In this document: piece by piece, positions 18,698-28,078 of the stretch
Layout: the number at the start of each line of letters is the position of its first letter
Position numbering within the stretch: position 1 is the first letter of the stretch
NCBI GenBank assembly: GCA_937924805.1
Contig: CALDTZ010000016.1
Location: forward strand, 19,471 to 83,470
Source: an uncultured Saprospiraceae bacterium
Lineage (GTDB): Bacteria; Bacteroidota; Bacteroidia; Chitinophagales; Saprospiraceae
Length of the DNA: 64,000 bases
Reading direction: 5' to 3'
The notes under the pieces: model-generated
What the model saw: only the letters and a program-made list of their open reading frames with translations
Told to the model about the DNA's origin: nothing
Database searches by the model: none
Position numbers and translations under genes: made by a program

Positions 18698-19321
18698 ATG
18701 TCAAATCTTGCAGCGACAATCGCTAAAAGACTATTGCAAATAAAAGCAATAAAATTAAGTCCACAAAAACCTTTTACATGGGCATCAGGTAAATTGTCGC
18801 CAATATACTGTGACAATAGAATTGTATTAAGCCACCCATCCGTTCGAAAAGAAGTTATTCAAGGTTTTGTGGAGACCATTCAGGCTCAAAAATATCCCAA
18901 AATTGATGCAATTGTAGGAGTAGCTACAGCAGGAATCCCTCATGGAGCACTAGTTGCCAATGAATTAGACTTACCTTTTGCTTATGTTCGATCCAAAGCC
19001 AAAGCCCATGGACGGCAAAACTTAATCGAAGGAGAATTAACGAAAGGTCAACAGGTAATTGTCATTGAAGATTTGATTTCCACTGGTGGTAGTGCATTAT
19101 CTGCAGTTAAGTCTTTAGAAGAAAGAGGAATTAATGTGATAGCTGTACTTGCGATATTTCAATATCAATTACCTGAAGCTAAAGCCGCATTCGAAAAAAA
19201 TAATTGCACCTTTTTAACTTTGAGCAACTATGGCGTATTATTGCAACAAGCAATAAGTCTAAATTATATTACTAAAGAAGATCATTCTGTGTTAGAAGCA
19301 TGGAGAATACAATCAACATAG
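18698..19321 (+). CDS. pyrE: Orotate phosphoribosyltransferase
   Basis: 207 aa cytoplasmic enzyme that joins orotate to PRPP to make OMP in pyrimidine synthesis. The PRPP-binding motif VIVIEDLISTGGSAL lies at about 120-134, and KPFTWASGKLSPIYCDNR (24-41) is the typical N-terminal substrate segment. PFAYVRSKAKAHGRQNLIEG (93-112) covers the flexible catalytic loop. The ATG at 18698 starts the family-like MSNLAATIAKRLL; an upstream TTG at 18650 would add 16 unrelated residues and overlap the divergent Nudix start. The M42 peptidase gene follows after 10 bp, so the two may share a transcript. Confidence 0.95.
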   Translation: MSNLAATIAKRLLQIKAIKLSPQKPFTWASGKLSPIYCDNRIVLSHPSVRKEVIQGFVETIQAQKYPKIDAIVGVATAGIPHGALVANELDLPFAYVRSKAKAHGRQNLIEGELTKGQQVIVIEDLISTGGSALSAVKSLEERGINVIAVLAIFQYQLPEAKAAFEKNNCTFLTLSNYGVLLQQAISLNYITKEDHSVLEAWRIQST

Positions 19322-19331
19322 AAAAAAAATC

Positions 19332-20411
19332 ATGAGTATATTTACTAAAGAATCGAAAGCATTTCTTAAAAGATACTTTACCAATTCTTCACCTACTGGT
19401 TTTGAAAGTTCAGGTCAAAAAATATGGCTCGATTATCTAAAGCCACATGTTGATGAATCCCATATCGATAAATATGGCACCGCCTACGGTATTATTAATC
19501 CGGGGAAACCTATGAAGGTTGTGATCGAAGCACATGCAGATGAAATTGCTTGGTTCGTTAATTATATCAGCGCAGACGGATATATTTACGTTATTAGAAA
19601 TGGTGGCTCTGACCATATTATTGCACCATCAAAACGTGTGAATATTTATACCAAAAAAGGAATCGTTAAAGGGGTATTTGGCTGGCCAGCAATACATACG
19701 AGACGCGGCGACAACGCAAAACTTTCACCTAAAATTGATAATATCTTTATTGACGTTGGAGCTTCTTCAAAAAAAGAAGTAGAAAAAATGGGTGTTCATG
19801 TAGGGTGTGTGATCACATTTGAAGACGAGTTAATTGTAACGAATAATAAATACTATACAGGTAGAGCTTTGGATAATAAAATGGGTGGTTTTTGTATCGC
19901 CGAAGTAGCAAGAAAAGTGAAGAAACTTAAAAAATCGCTACCTTATTCATTGTATATTGTTAACTCGGTACAAGAGGAGATTGGATTGAGAGGAGCAGAG
20001 ATGATTGCAAATACAATCAAGCCTGACATTGCTATAGTAACGGATGTAACACATGATACCTGTACACCTATGATTGACAAAAAAGTCCAAGGGGATGTTA
20101 AGAGTGGTTCAGGTCCATGTTTAACGTATGGTCCAGCAGTTCACAATAAATTATTAGATCTAATTATTGAAACTGCTGATAAGAAAAAAATTCCGTTTCA
20201 ACGTGCAGCTGCATCAAGAAGCACAGGAACCGATACAGATGCATTCGCATATAGTAATGGCGGTGTTCCATCTGCACTTATTTCATTACCGCTAAAATAC
20301 ATGCACACCACCGTAGAAATGGCGCACAAAGATGATATTGAAAATGTAACGAATTTAATTTTCGAAACGTTACTAAAAATAAATACTAAAACAAGTTTTG
20401 ATTATTTATAA
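19332..20411 (+). CDS. M42-family metallo-aminopeptidase
   Basis: 359 aa, a large self-assembling cytoplasmic aminopeptidase of the glutamyl-aminopeptidase/TET type. Dinuclear zinc ligands are visible: H68 and D70 in EAHADEIAWFV, D181 in ALDNKMGG, the catalytic glutamate pair E215/E216 in VQEEIGLRGA, D238 in VTDVTHDT, and a C-terminal His in PLKYMHTTVEMAHKDD. The PDZ-like insertion domain lies at about 75-165. It starts 10 bp after pyrE and is followed after 9 bp by a UbiA-like gene. Peptide specificity cannot be read from the sequence. Confidence 0.93.
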   Translation: MSIFTKESKAFLKRYFTNSSPTGFESSGQKIWLDYLKPHVDESHIDKYGTAYGIINPGKPMKVVIEAHADEIAWFVNYISADGYIYVIRNGGSDHIIAPSKRVNIYTKKGIVKGVFGWPAIHTRRGDNAKLSPKIDNIFIDVGASSKKEVEKMGVHVGCVITFEDELIVTNNKYYTGRALDNKMGGFCIAEVARKVKKLKKSLPYSLYIVNSVQEEIGLRGAEMIANTIKPDIAIVTDVTHDTCTPMIDKKVQGDVKSGSGPCLTYGPAVHNKLLDLIIETADKKKIPFQRAAASRSTGTDTDAFAYSNGGVPSALISLPLKYMHTTVEMAHKDDIENVTNLIFETLLKINTKTSFDYL

Positions 20412-20420
20412 TAACATCTT

Positions 20421-21275
20421 TTGAAGACGTTATCTTCAATCGCTAAATTCTACCTATATAGCAATATTCATATAGCTATTTGTGCAATATTCTTAGTGTA
20501 TGAAACCTATTCTTTGTTAGGAATAGATGCAGATATATCCTATTTACTTCTAGTATTTTCATCAACAATTATTATTTACGGACTCCATCGTCTGGAAGGC
20601 TTAAAAAGAATAACTACCTTTTCTGATTTACAGCAACCTGAAGAACTACGATATCGCTTTATTCGATCTATTGCAAAAACGATCAAAGGATTAGTCGTCT
20701 TTTGCCTATTACTCAACGTATATTGTTTTTTCCATTTACCCATTGATTATATCCTTCGATTGATACCATTAGGGTTGTTATCATTAGCCTATGTTATACC
20801 AATTTATGGTAAAAACAAAAGGTTGAGAGATTTCAACTTTTCTAAAATAATAATTCTATCTCTAGTTTGGGCTTTTTTAAGTGTAACTACCATCACAGGA
20901 TATACCTTTTCGTTTTTTGAGGCAATTTTTTGTTTGGAGCACTTTCTTTATTTTATTGCTATTACAATTCCATTTGATATTAGAGATGCGAAAATTGACC
21001 TAAACAACAATGTATTCACTATAGGAAATGTATTGAAACCAAAGCAAGGCTATATGCTAAGTTTTTCAGTTTTGCTCACTAGTTTTTCATTGATATTCCT
21101 TTTATTTTGGGCAAATGAAATGAAATTATCGACATTTTCACTTTACGCTTTAGGCTATATATTTACCCTATGTTCGATTGGGTATTCGTTTAATAAAAAG
21201 AATGACCTTTTATTTACTGGTTGGATTGATGCAGGCATTGGTGTTAGAGGGCTATTACTGTTTCTCTTCGTATAA
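20421..21275 (+). CDS. UbiA-like polytopic membrane protein (TTG start)
   Basis: 284 aa with about eight hydrophobic helices. The sequence IPFDIRDAKIDLNNN at about 185-200 resembles the second Asp-rich motif of UbiA prenyltransferases, while the first motif is replaced by YGLHRLEGLKR near 53-63. It is therefore a divergent UbiA-superfamily protein without a proven substrate, of a type often seen as hypothetical membrane proteins in Bacteroidota. There is no ATG near the beginning: an in-frame stop lies at 20412-20414, and the TTG at 20421 is the only reasonable start. It follows the M42 peptidase by 9 bp. Confidence 0.65.
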   Translation: MKTLSSIAKFYLYSNIHIAICAIFLVYETYSLLGIDADISYLLLVFSSTIIIYGLHRLEGLKRITTFSDLQQPEELRYRFIRSIAKTIKGLVVFCLLLNVYCFFHLPIDYILRLIPLGLLSLAYVIPIYGKNKRLRDFNFSKIIILSLVWAFLSVTTITGYTFSFFEAIFCLEHFLYFIAITIPFDIRDAKIDLNNNVFTIGNVLKPKQGYMLSFSVLLTSFSLIFLLFWANEMKLSTFSLYALGYIFTLCSIGYSFNKKNDLLFTGWIDAGIGVRGLLLFLFV

Positions 21276-21384
21276 TTTTCGATCGGTGTTTTCCAGCACT
21301 AATTTTCTTGAATTAATCTAAAAAACCTATCTTAAGGATCCGTATTCAATTTGAATCGGTGTTAACTGTAAACCAACGAAGAAA

Positions 21385-24207
21385 ATGAGACCATACTTAC
21401 TAGTAGTTTGCTTGCTATGCTTTGCACAAATATTGACATCCCAAACAAACATTTCTGGTGTTATAATAGATGATAAATCCTCCGAAACTTTAATTGGTGC
21501 GACCATATTAATTGAAAATTCGACCACCGGAACATCCACTGATTTTGATGGTACTTTCAATTTAACGACAGACCAAGAAGCACCTTTCAATGTTATTATT
21601 TCATATACTGGTTATGCTGATCAAAACATAAGTATTACATCAAACAACCAAGAACTAAATGTTCGCATGTTAGAAGCTTCTTTTGTGGCAGACGAAATTG
21701 TAGTAACGGGCCAAAGAGTGAGTGAGGAACAAAAAAAGGCGCCATTAACGATTGAATCACTAGATTTATTAGCTATAAAAGAAACACCGTCAGATAATTT
21801 TTATGATGGTTTGGGTGCACTTAAAGGTGTAGATTTAACCGCGGCTAGTTTAGGATTTAAAATTATTAACACAAGAGGATTCAATAGTACTAGTCCTGTT
21901 CGTTCATTACAAATAATCGACGGTGTAGACAATCAAGCACCAGGACTAAATTTTTCGCTTGGCAACTTTTTAGGTAGTTCTGAACTTGATGTACTTAAAG
22001 TTGATTTGATCGTAGGTGCCAGCGGAGCTTTCTATGGACCAAATGCTTTTAATGGCGTTATTAAAATGGATACAAAAAATCCATTTTTTCAAGAAGGACT
22101 ATCAGCTTATGTTAAAGTAGGTGAACGAAATATGTTAGAAACAGCCGTTCGATGGGCAGATGTATTTACAAATAAAAACGGAAAGCCTTTTATGGCTTAT
22201 AAACTTAATGTTTCCTACTTGCGTGCTGATGATTGGGAAGCAGAAAATTATGGTCCAGTGGTAGGAACAGATGCAGGATTGTTAAACCCTGGAGGTTTTG
22301 ATGGTGTAAATATTTATGGAGATGAATATTCAACATTAAATGATCAAAGGACAGTAAATCCATGGTCAGATCAAAAAGGATTAGGTTTATTTCATCGACA
22401 AGGGTATAAAGAAATTGATCTCGTTGATTATGATACTAGAAATTTAAAAACAAATGCAGCCGTACATTTTAGAACCCAACCGAATAAAGAATTTGAGTCA
22501 CCAGAATTGATTCTTTCTAGTAGTTATAGTCAAGGAACGACCGTTTACCAAGGTGATAATCGATTTAGTTTAAAAGATATTCGCTTTAATCAAAATAGAA
22601 TTGAATATAGAAAAAAAGATAAATATTTCGTTCGTGGATATATGACATCTGAAAATGCTGGTAATTCTTATGACCCGTATTTCACAGCTTTGTTGTTACA
22701 ACAATCATCAAAATCAAACTTAGAATATAGAACCGCCTATTTAAATTATTGGACAAATGAAATAAAGCCAAGAATCGATGAATCTGGATACCCTCAGTTA
22801 ACCATAGAAATCGATAGTATGAATAATGTAATTACATCTTTTGATTACGACCAACTAGAAAATTGGACTCAAGAGAATCAAGACTCTCTTGCATTTTGGC
22901 ATTCATTGGCAAACGAATATGCAAATATTACTCATCCATCTTTTGAAGACAATACTAGTAATTTCTATGAAGTCGGAACAGAACGATATAATGAAGAATT
23001 TGCTCGAATAACAAGTACTAAATCTGGTGATCCATCTGGTGGTTCACGAATTATTGACCGATCAAAGCTTTACCATTTGCATGGTGAATATACATTTAAC
23101 CCCGAATGGCTATCTTTTATAAAGGTTGGAGCGAATGGCCGATTATACACGCCTATATCTGAAGGAACAATCTTTCATGATACCGCTGATGTAAAAATTA
23201 CGAATTACGAATTTGGATTTTATACTGGAGTTGAAAAGAATTACTTAAACGACAAATTAACCATAAGTGCAACTGCCCGATTAGACAAAAATCAAAATTT
23301 CGATTTTTTAGTATCGCCAGCAGCAAGTATTGTCTGGAATCCGTCCGAAAACAATTATTTACGGTTATCCTTTTCTTCTGCTGTACGTAACCCAACGTTG
23401 TCCGATCAATACCTAAACTTCAATGTAGGACCTGCTACACTAAGAGGAAACTTAAATGGGGTGGATAGTCTTATCACCCTTCAATCATTTGATGATTATA
23501 GAAGAAATGGATTATTACTTGATACATTAAACTACTTCAATATTGACCCGATTCGCCCAGAAAGAGTACAATCTGCTGAGATCGGTTATCGTACGACCCT
23601 CTTTTCACAATTGTTTGTTGATGCAAGTTATTATTATAGCATTTATAATGATTTTATTGGATACCAAATAGGATTAGATGGAACCTTTGACCCTTTGTCT
23701 GGATTTCCAACATCTATTCGAGCTTATCGGTATGCATCGAATTCAGATAATACAGTAACAAGTCAAGGTTTTTCAATTGGTTTAAATTACTTCTTTGCTA
23801 ATTATTATAAGGTAGGTGGTAATTATTCTTGGAATAAACTAAATACGAAACTAGATGATCCTATTATTCCAGCCTTTAACACGCCGGAACACAAATATAA
23901 TATAGGTATCTCTGGACGTAATGTACCAATCAATGTTGGTTCATTACAATTAACAAATATTGGATTCAACGTTAACTATAAATGGGTGGAAGGATTTGTA
24001 TTCGAAGGATCCCCCCAATTTACGGGGACTATTCCAAGTTATGGTCTGTTAGACGCTCAATTAAATTGGAATTATAAAAAAATCAACACAACTTTTAAGC
24101 TTGGAGCATCAAATGTGTTAAATAATAAGGTTTATCAGACCTATGGTGGTCCAAGAATAGGAAGATTAGCGTATTTTACGGTATTATATGAATTCAAAAA
24201 AAAGTAA
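21385..24207 (+). CDS. TonB-dependent outer membrane receptor with carboxypeptidase-regulatory-like domain
   Basis: 940 aa. Signal peptide (about 1-20, ending LTSQT), a CarboxypepD_reg-like domain (ISGVIIDDKSSETLIGATI; about 22-105), the plug (NFYDGLGALKGVDLT, GFNSTSPVRSLQIIDGVD; about 115-230) and a 22-strand-type barrel to the C-terminus (FTVLYEFKKK). It imports a substrate in a TonB-driven step. No SusD gene lies next to it; instead a secreted alpha/beta-hydrolase-like protein follows after 27 bp and shares the terminator at 25860-25892. The cargo is unknown. The barrel residues 370-620 contain long hydrophilic loops that suggest a sizeable ligand. Confidence 0.88.
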   Translation: MRPYLLVVCLLCFAQILTSQTNISGVIIDDKSSETLIGATILIENSTTGTSTDFDGTFNLTTDQEAPFNVIISYTGYADQNISITSNNQELNVRMLEASFVADEIVVTGQRVSEEQKKAPLTIESLDLLAIKETPSDNFYDGLGALKGVDLTAASLGFKIINTRGFNSTSPVRSLQIIDGVDNQAPGLNFSLGNFLGSSELDVLKVDLIVGASGAFYGPNAFNGVIKMDTKNPFFQEGLSAYVKVGERNMLETAVRWADVFTNKNGKPFMAYKLNVSYLRADDWEAENYGPVVGTDAGLLNPGGFDGVNIYGDEYSTLNDQRTVNPWSDQKGLGLFHRQGYKEIDLVDYDTRNLKTNAAVHFRTQPNKEFESPELILSSSYSQGTTVYQGDNRFSLKDIRFNQNRIEYRKKDKYFVRGYMTSENAGNSYDPYFTALLLQQSSKSNLEYRTAYLNYWTNEIKPRIDESGYPQLTIEIDSMNNVITSFDYDQLENWTQENQDSLAFWHSLANEYANITHPSFEDNTSNFYEVGTERYNEEFARITSTKSGDPSGGSRIIDRSKLYHLHGEYTFNPEWLSFIKVGANGRLYTPISEGTIFHDTADVKITNYEFGFYTGVEKNYLNDKLTISATARLDKNQNFDFLVSPAASIVWNPSENNYLRLSFSSAVRNPTLSDQYLNFNVGPATLRGNLNGVDSLITLQSFDDYRRNGLLLDTLNYFNIDPIRPERVQSAEIGYRTTLFSQLFVDASYYYSIYNDFIGYQIGLDGTFDPLSGFPTSIRAYRYASNSDNTVTSQGFSIGLNYFFANYYKVGGNYSWNKLNTKLDDPIIPAFNTPEHKYNIGISGRNVPINVGSLQLTNIGFNVNYKWVEGFVFEGSPQFTGTIPSYGLLDAQLNWNYKKINTTFKLGASNVLNNKVYQTYGGPRIGRLAYFTVLYEFKKK

Positions 24208-24234
24208 CTTATTTAAACTAAACATTTTTAAACT

Positions 24235-25836
24235 ATGAAAAGAATTTACACTTTATTGGTTTTGTTTGCTTTTACAAGCATCAGTTTAATGGGACAGACA
24301 AGATATCTGGACAATTATTTTGAGAATGTAGATGTAACACAAAACGTAGTATATGGAACAAATGTGACTATATTGTCAGTTCCAGTTACAGGCTCGACGA
24401 CTGTACAACCATTAATAATGGACTTGTATACACCTCAAGGAGATACAGAAACAAATAGACCCCTTATCACTTTATGGCATACAGGAAACTTTTTGCCAGC
24501 TTTAGTAAATGGTCAAATTTCTGGTACGATAAGAGATGCATACATTGTTGATCTTGCCACTCGATTAGCTAAATTGGGTTATGTTGTTGCTGTACCAGAT
24601 TACAGACAAGGATGGGATCCATTAAATCCAGTACAAGAAGTAAGAACAAACACATTGATTAATGCTGCTTACAGAGGAGTACAGGATTCAAGATCATGTG
24701 CAAGATTCTTTAGAAAATCTGTAGCTGAGGATAACAATCCTTATGGTATAGATCCTGATAAAATTATCGCATGGGGAACTGGAACTGGAAGTTATATTGC
24801 CTTAGCGACGACAACGATTGATGATTACTTAGACATCGTTCTTCCAAAATTTATTGGATCTGACATCGATGGTGATGGTAATCCTGATCCAATGGTTATT
24901 CCTTTTATACATGGAGATCCTGATGGACTTTCTGTTGGAATCAACCCACAGACAGGTGATACATTAAGTATGATCAATCACCCTGGTTATGAGTCTGATT
25001 TTCAACTATGTGTAAACATGGGTGGAGCTATTGGAGACATTTCTTGGTTAGATGAAAGTGATCCACCAATTATTAGTTATCACGTACCAACAGATCCATT
25101 TGCGCCTTATGGTACAGATGTATTAATTGTACCTACGACAGGTGATCTTGTTGTTGAAGTTTCAGGAAGTAGAGATATTCAAGAAAAAGCAAGTGCAATT
25201 GGAGTTAATGATGTATTCACTGCAGGTATTTTCAATGATGTATATACGGATGGAGCTGCTGTAAACAATGAAGGATTTGCAGGATTATCACCATTTCAAA
25301 GACCATTATGGGAAGATCCTGAAACAGGAGAATTTAATGCGTTAGAAGCAGGACCTTGGGAGTTTTGGGATGCTGAATTATGGAGTATGTCTCAACCCCA
25401 ACAATGTACAGATATGGGAATTCCTTTGGATTTTTGTAACTGGCACTTAGTATCACTTGGAAATAACCCAGATATGTCTGTAGAAAAAGCTTCTGCTTAT
25501 ATGGATAGTATTGTTGGTTTCTTTGGTCCAAGAGCTTGTTTAGCACTTGAACTTGAAGGTTGCTCTTGGTTATTTACCGATGCAGATGACGTAATCGTTG
25601 ATTATGATATTTCAATTTCACCAAATCCAGTAAGTGACCAATTTACAATTACGACTGGTGTAAATGATATGACTTCAGTTCAGATCTTAGATATTAACGG
25701 TCGAGTTCTAAATGTTATTAACAACGTGAATAGCAACGTATTAAAAGTAAATACAACTGATCTAATGAAAGGAATGTATATAGCTCATATACGATTCGAA
25801 GATGGACTTAAAGCAATGAAGTTTACAGTAAAATAG
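24235..25836 (+). CDS. Secreted alpha/beta-hydrolase-like protein with T9SS sorting domain, nucleophile elbow altered
   Basis: 533 aa. Signal peptide (1-20, ending LMGQT), an esterase/lipase-type fold (about 50-330) and a type A T9SS sorting domain (about 458-533: ISISPNPVSDQFTI, LDINGRVL, MKGMYIAHIRFEDG). Typical early motifs of carboxylesterases are there (PLIMDLYTPQGDTETNRPLI, VVAVPDYRQGWD). The nucleophile elbow, normally GxSxG, reads IIAWGTGTGSYIAL (G181-T-G-T-G-S186), so the central serine position is glycine. Either S186/T184 serves differently or the protein is a non-catalytic binding version. It lies 27 bp after a TonB receptor gene, so the two products may act on the same ligand at the surface. 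Function is not established. Confidence 0.75.
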   Translation: MKRIYTLLVLFAFTSISLMGQTRYLDNYFENVDVTQNVVYGTNVTILSVPVTGSTTVQPLIMDLYTPQGDTETNRPLITLWHTGNFLPALVNGQISGTIRDAYIVDLATRLAKLGYVVAVPDYRQGWDPLNPVQEVRTNTLINAAYRGVQDSRSCARFFRKSVAEDNNPYGIDPDKIIAWGTGTGSYIALATTTIDDYLDIVLPKFIGSDIDGDGNPDPMVIPFIHGDPDGLSVGINPQTGDTLSMINHPGYESDFQLCVNMGGAIGDISWLDESDPPIISYHVPTDPFAPYGTDVLIVPTTGDLVVEVSGSRDIQEKASAIGVNDVFTAGIFNDVYTDGAAVNNEGFAGLSPFQRPLWEDPETGEFNALEAGPWEFWDAELWSMSQPQQCTDMGIPLDFCNWHLVSLGNNPDMSVEKASAYMDSIVGFFGPRACLALELEGCSWLFTDADDVIVDYDISISPNPVSDQFTITTGVNDMTSVQILDINGRVLNVINNVNSNVLKVNTTDLMKGMYIAHIRFEDGLKAMKFTVK

Positions 25837-25859
25837 ATATAAATTAAATATTAATTGAA

Positions 25860-25892
25860 GGTGCTAAGATTCGTTTTTTAGCACCTTTTTTT
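25860..25892 (+). terminator. Intrinsic terminator after the receptor/hydrolase pair
   Basis: An 8-bp stem GGTGCTAA/TTAGCACC (25860-25867 with 25878-25885) is followed by seven T residues. It ends the 21385-25836 transcription unit. Confidence 0.9.
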
Positions 25893-26092
25893 ATTAAAAG
25901 AATATGAATAAAAAGATAATTAAGACTCATTTCATAGACGTCAGGTCAACCCATTTTTTATTAATGGACCATTTATGAAACAATAGAATTAATGATAAAC
26001 GTTGAATGAAATTAAAATTTCAATTTACGGAAGATCGACTTCCTCCTCTTAAGATTACATTGAGATTTAAAATTAAAAACAATTTCTAAAAA

Positions 26093-27991
26093 CTATTGAC
26101 CTATTACCCTAAACGAGGTTCTTCTATTCGCCTGATGATCCTCTTCGGTACAATCACTACATTCACATGGGTTTCTAGGTAAAGTCTCTCCATATCCTTT
26201 ATACTCCACTCTATTGGGGTTGATTCCTTTAGATATTAAGTAATTTCTTGCCGATTTTGCTCTATTATTTGATAAAGTTAAGTTATAGGCTTCATCTGCC
26301 CTACAATCCGTATAAGCAGATAATTCGATTTGGATCGAAGGGTTTTTATTTAGTAAATCTGTTAATTGGTTTAATGAAGGTTTTGCATCTTCTCTAATAG
26401 CATATTTATCTAAATCGTAAAAAATATCTTGGAGTACGATTTCTTTACCGATTTCTAAAGCCTCTAACTGCATATTCACTTGAATCGTAGTATCCTTTTT
26501 AAATTGTGCAAAATCTGGAATATTAACAAATTTAGATTCTACAAAATAACCATCTTTACTTGCAGCCACCTTTATTTGATCTTTAGATTTCAAGTCTGTT
26601 ATGAAAAATCCTCGATCATTTGTATTAAACGATGCTTCCATGTTTTCACCGATAATATCAACTTCTACTCCATTTAAAGCTTTACCATAAGTATCTGAAA
26701 TTTTGACAGCAAAATACACGTTGATTGTTTGCTCTACATTCTCTAACAGAAGGTCATCATTTTCAATCTTCTTTTTTTGAATCAAATAAATATCGTCCAT
26801 TCCTTTACCATCAACTCTATTCGATGAAAGGTAAGCACTTTGTTCATAATCATTTGTTGGCATTAACGGGTTATACGAAAAATCATCACTACCAGAATTG
26901 AACGGAGGCTTTAATAAAACAGGTGAAGTCCAGTTTCCTTTTTTGTTAATAAAGCAAGAATATAAATCTAAACCACCGTAACCAGGATTTCTTGAAGAAC
27001 TAAAATAGAGTGTATCTTCATGCATCGTAGGAAACAACTCATCCCATTGTGAGTTTATTGGTGAAGAGAAAGCTTCTGGTGTGCTCCAATTAGCTACACT
27101 TTTTTGACTGTAATATAATTCACTATTTCCATTTACTTCTTTTACAGAAAATATCAAAATACTGTCATTCTCAAGATAGGCTGGATGTCCAACATTTACG
27201 TTTTCATTAAAAAACAACATTGGCTCAGCTTCAAGCCATTCTCCATCAATTCTCTCTGATTGATAAATTCGACAGAAGTCATCTCGCTCATTGATTGATT
27301 CACACCTAGTAAAAAACATTTTAGAAAATTGTTCGTGAAAGCAAAGAGGTCCTTCACTAAATTTTGAGTTTAACGTTGTTGAGAAATCGTAAACATATGA
27401 ACCTTCTTGATTTGAAATTAAGATATCAGATGTAGGTCTACCACTATATGTATCATAATCTCCGCCATTTTCTCTATCTGTTACAAATACCAGGTATTCA
27501 TTTTCAAATAAAACAGGAGCATAATCCGAGGAACTAGAATTCACTTCAAGATTTTCAATTGAATAGCTATTGCTGTCTTTGTAAGAATCTTCTAACTCTT
27601 GAATTAAATTCTTTGACAGTATGTACGTACTATTTTTTGTTGTTTTATATAAATCTGTAAAAATTTCTTTAGATCGTTTAAAATTTCCGTTACGACTATA
27701 TGATTTTGCTAATCGAACTAGGTTTTGCTCGTTCTTATCAAATTCATATAATTGTTTGTACCAAATATAGGCTTCATTCGGAAGATTTATTTCTTCAAAA
27801 CTTTTTGCTAATAGTTCAGCTTTATTCATTTTCATATCAATAGTATTTGCTATTTGATATTCTTCTTTTAGTAATTCTGTAGCTAACTTATAATGCTTCA
27901 AGTCATAGGCTTGTTGTCCTGTTTTAATTTTTAATGCTAAGGAACAACTAGAAAAAAAAATGAATAATAAAAAAATATAAAAAATTCTCAC
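26093..27991 (-). CDS. PorE-like T9SS/peptidoglycan-binding OmpA-family lipoprotein (GTG start)
   Basis: 632 aa. A lipoprotein signal ends FSSC (C16). Domains in order: TPR-like helices (about 25-130), a PD40/WD40-like six-bladed propeller (about 140-410; FVTDRENGGDYD, YFSSSRNPGYGGLDLY, AYLSSNRVDGKGMDD), a carboxypeptidase-regulatory domain (about 425-500) and a C-terminal OmpA domain (510-632) with the peptidoglycan contacts TDCRADEAYN and LSNNRAKSARNYL. This order is that described for PorE of the type IX secretion system and related proteins, which links the machinery to the cell wall. Assignment to PorE itself would need comparison. The start codon is GTG, giving VRIFYIFLLF. It lies downstream of secDF but after a strong terminator. 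Confidence 0.83.
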   Translation of the reverse strand: MRIFYIFLLFIFFSSCSLALKIKTGQQAYDLKHYKLATELLKEEYQIANTIDMKMNKAELLAKSFEEINLPNEAYIWYKQLYEFDKNEQNLVRLAKSYSRNGNFKRSKEIFTDLYKTTKNSTYILSKNLIQELEDSYKDSNSYSIENLEVNSSSSDYAPVLFENEYLVFVTDRENGGDYDTYSGRPTSDILISNQEGSYVYDFSTTLNSKFSEGPLCFHEQFSKMFFTRCESINERDDFCRIYQSERIDGEWLEAEPMLFFNENVNVGHPAYLENDSILIFSVKEVNGNSELYYSQKSVANWSTPEAFSSPINSQWDELFPTMHEDTLYFSSSRNPGYGGLDLYSCFINKKGNWTSPVLLKPPFNSGSDDFSYNPLMPTNDYEQSAYLSSNRVDGKGMDDIYLIQKKKIENDDLLLENVEQTINVYFAVKISDTYGKALNGVEVDIIGENMEASFNTNDRGFFITDLKSKDQIKVAASKDGYFVESKFVNIPDFAQFKKDTTIQVNMQLEALEIGKEIVLQDIFYDLDKYAIREDAKPSLNQLTDLLNKNPSIQIELSAYTDCRADEAYNLTLSNNRAKSARNYLISKGINPNRVEYKGYGETLPRNPCECSDCTEEDHQANRRTSFRVIGQ

Positions 27992-28023
27992 TTTAATAAA
28001 ACGTAATTTGATTGTTTAAGGTA

Positions 28024-28055
28024 TAAAAAAAGCCTCTTGAAATACAAGAGGCTTT
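28024..28055 (-). terminator. Intrinsic terminator of secDF
   Basis: An 11-bp perfect stem (28029-28039 with 28045-28055) and 5-nt loop, followed on the minus strand by a T tract, 24 bp after the secDF stop. Confidence 0.92.
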
Positions 28056-28078
28056 ATAAAATTATACTTTTTTATTTT

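Noticed and set aside
18658..18816. N-terminal extension of the Nudix protein from a TTG at 18816
   Set aside because: It would be antisense to pyrE and the extra residues do not resemble the family; the ATG at 18657 gives a normal protein.
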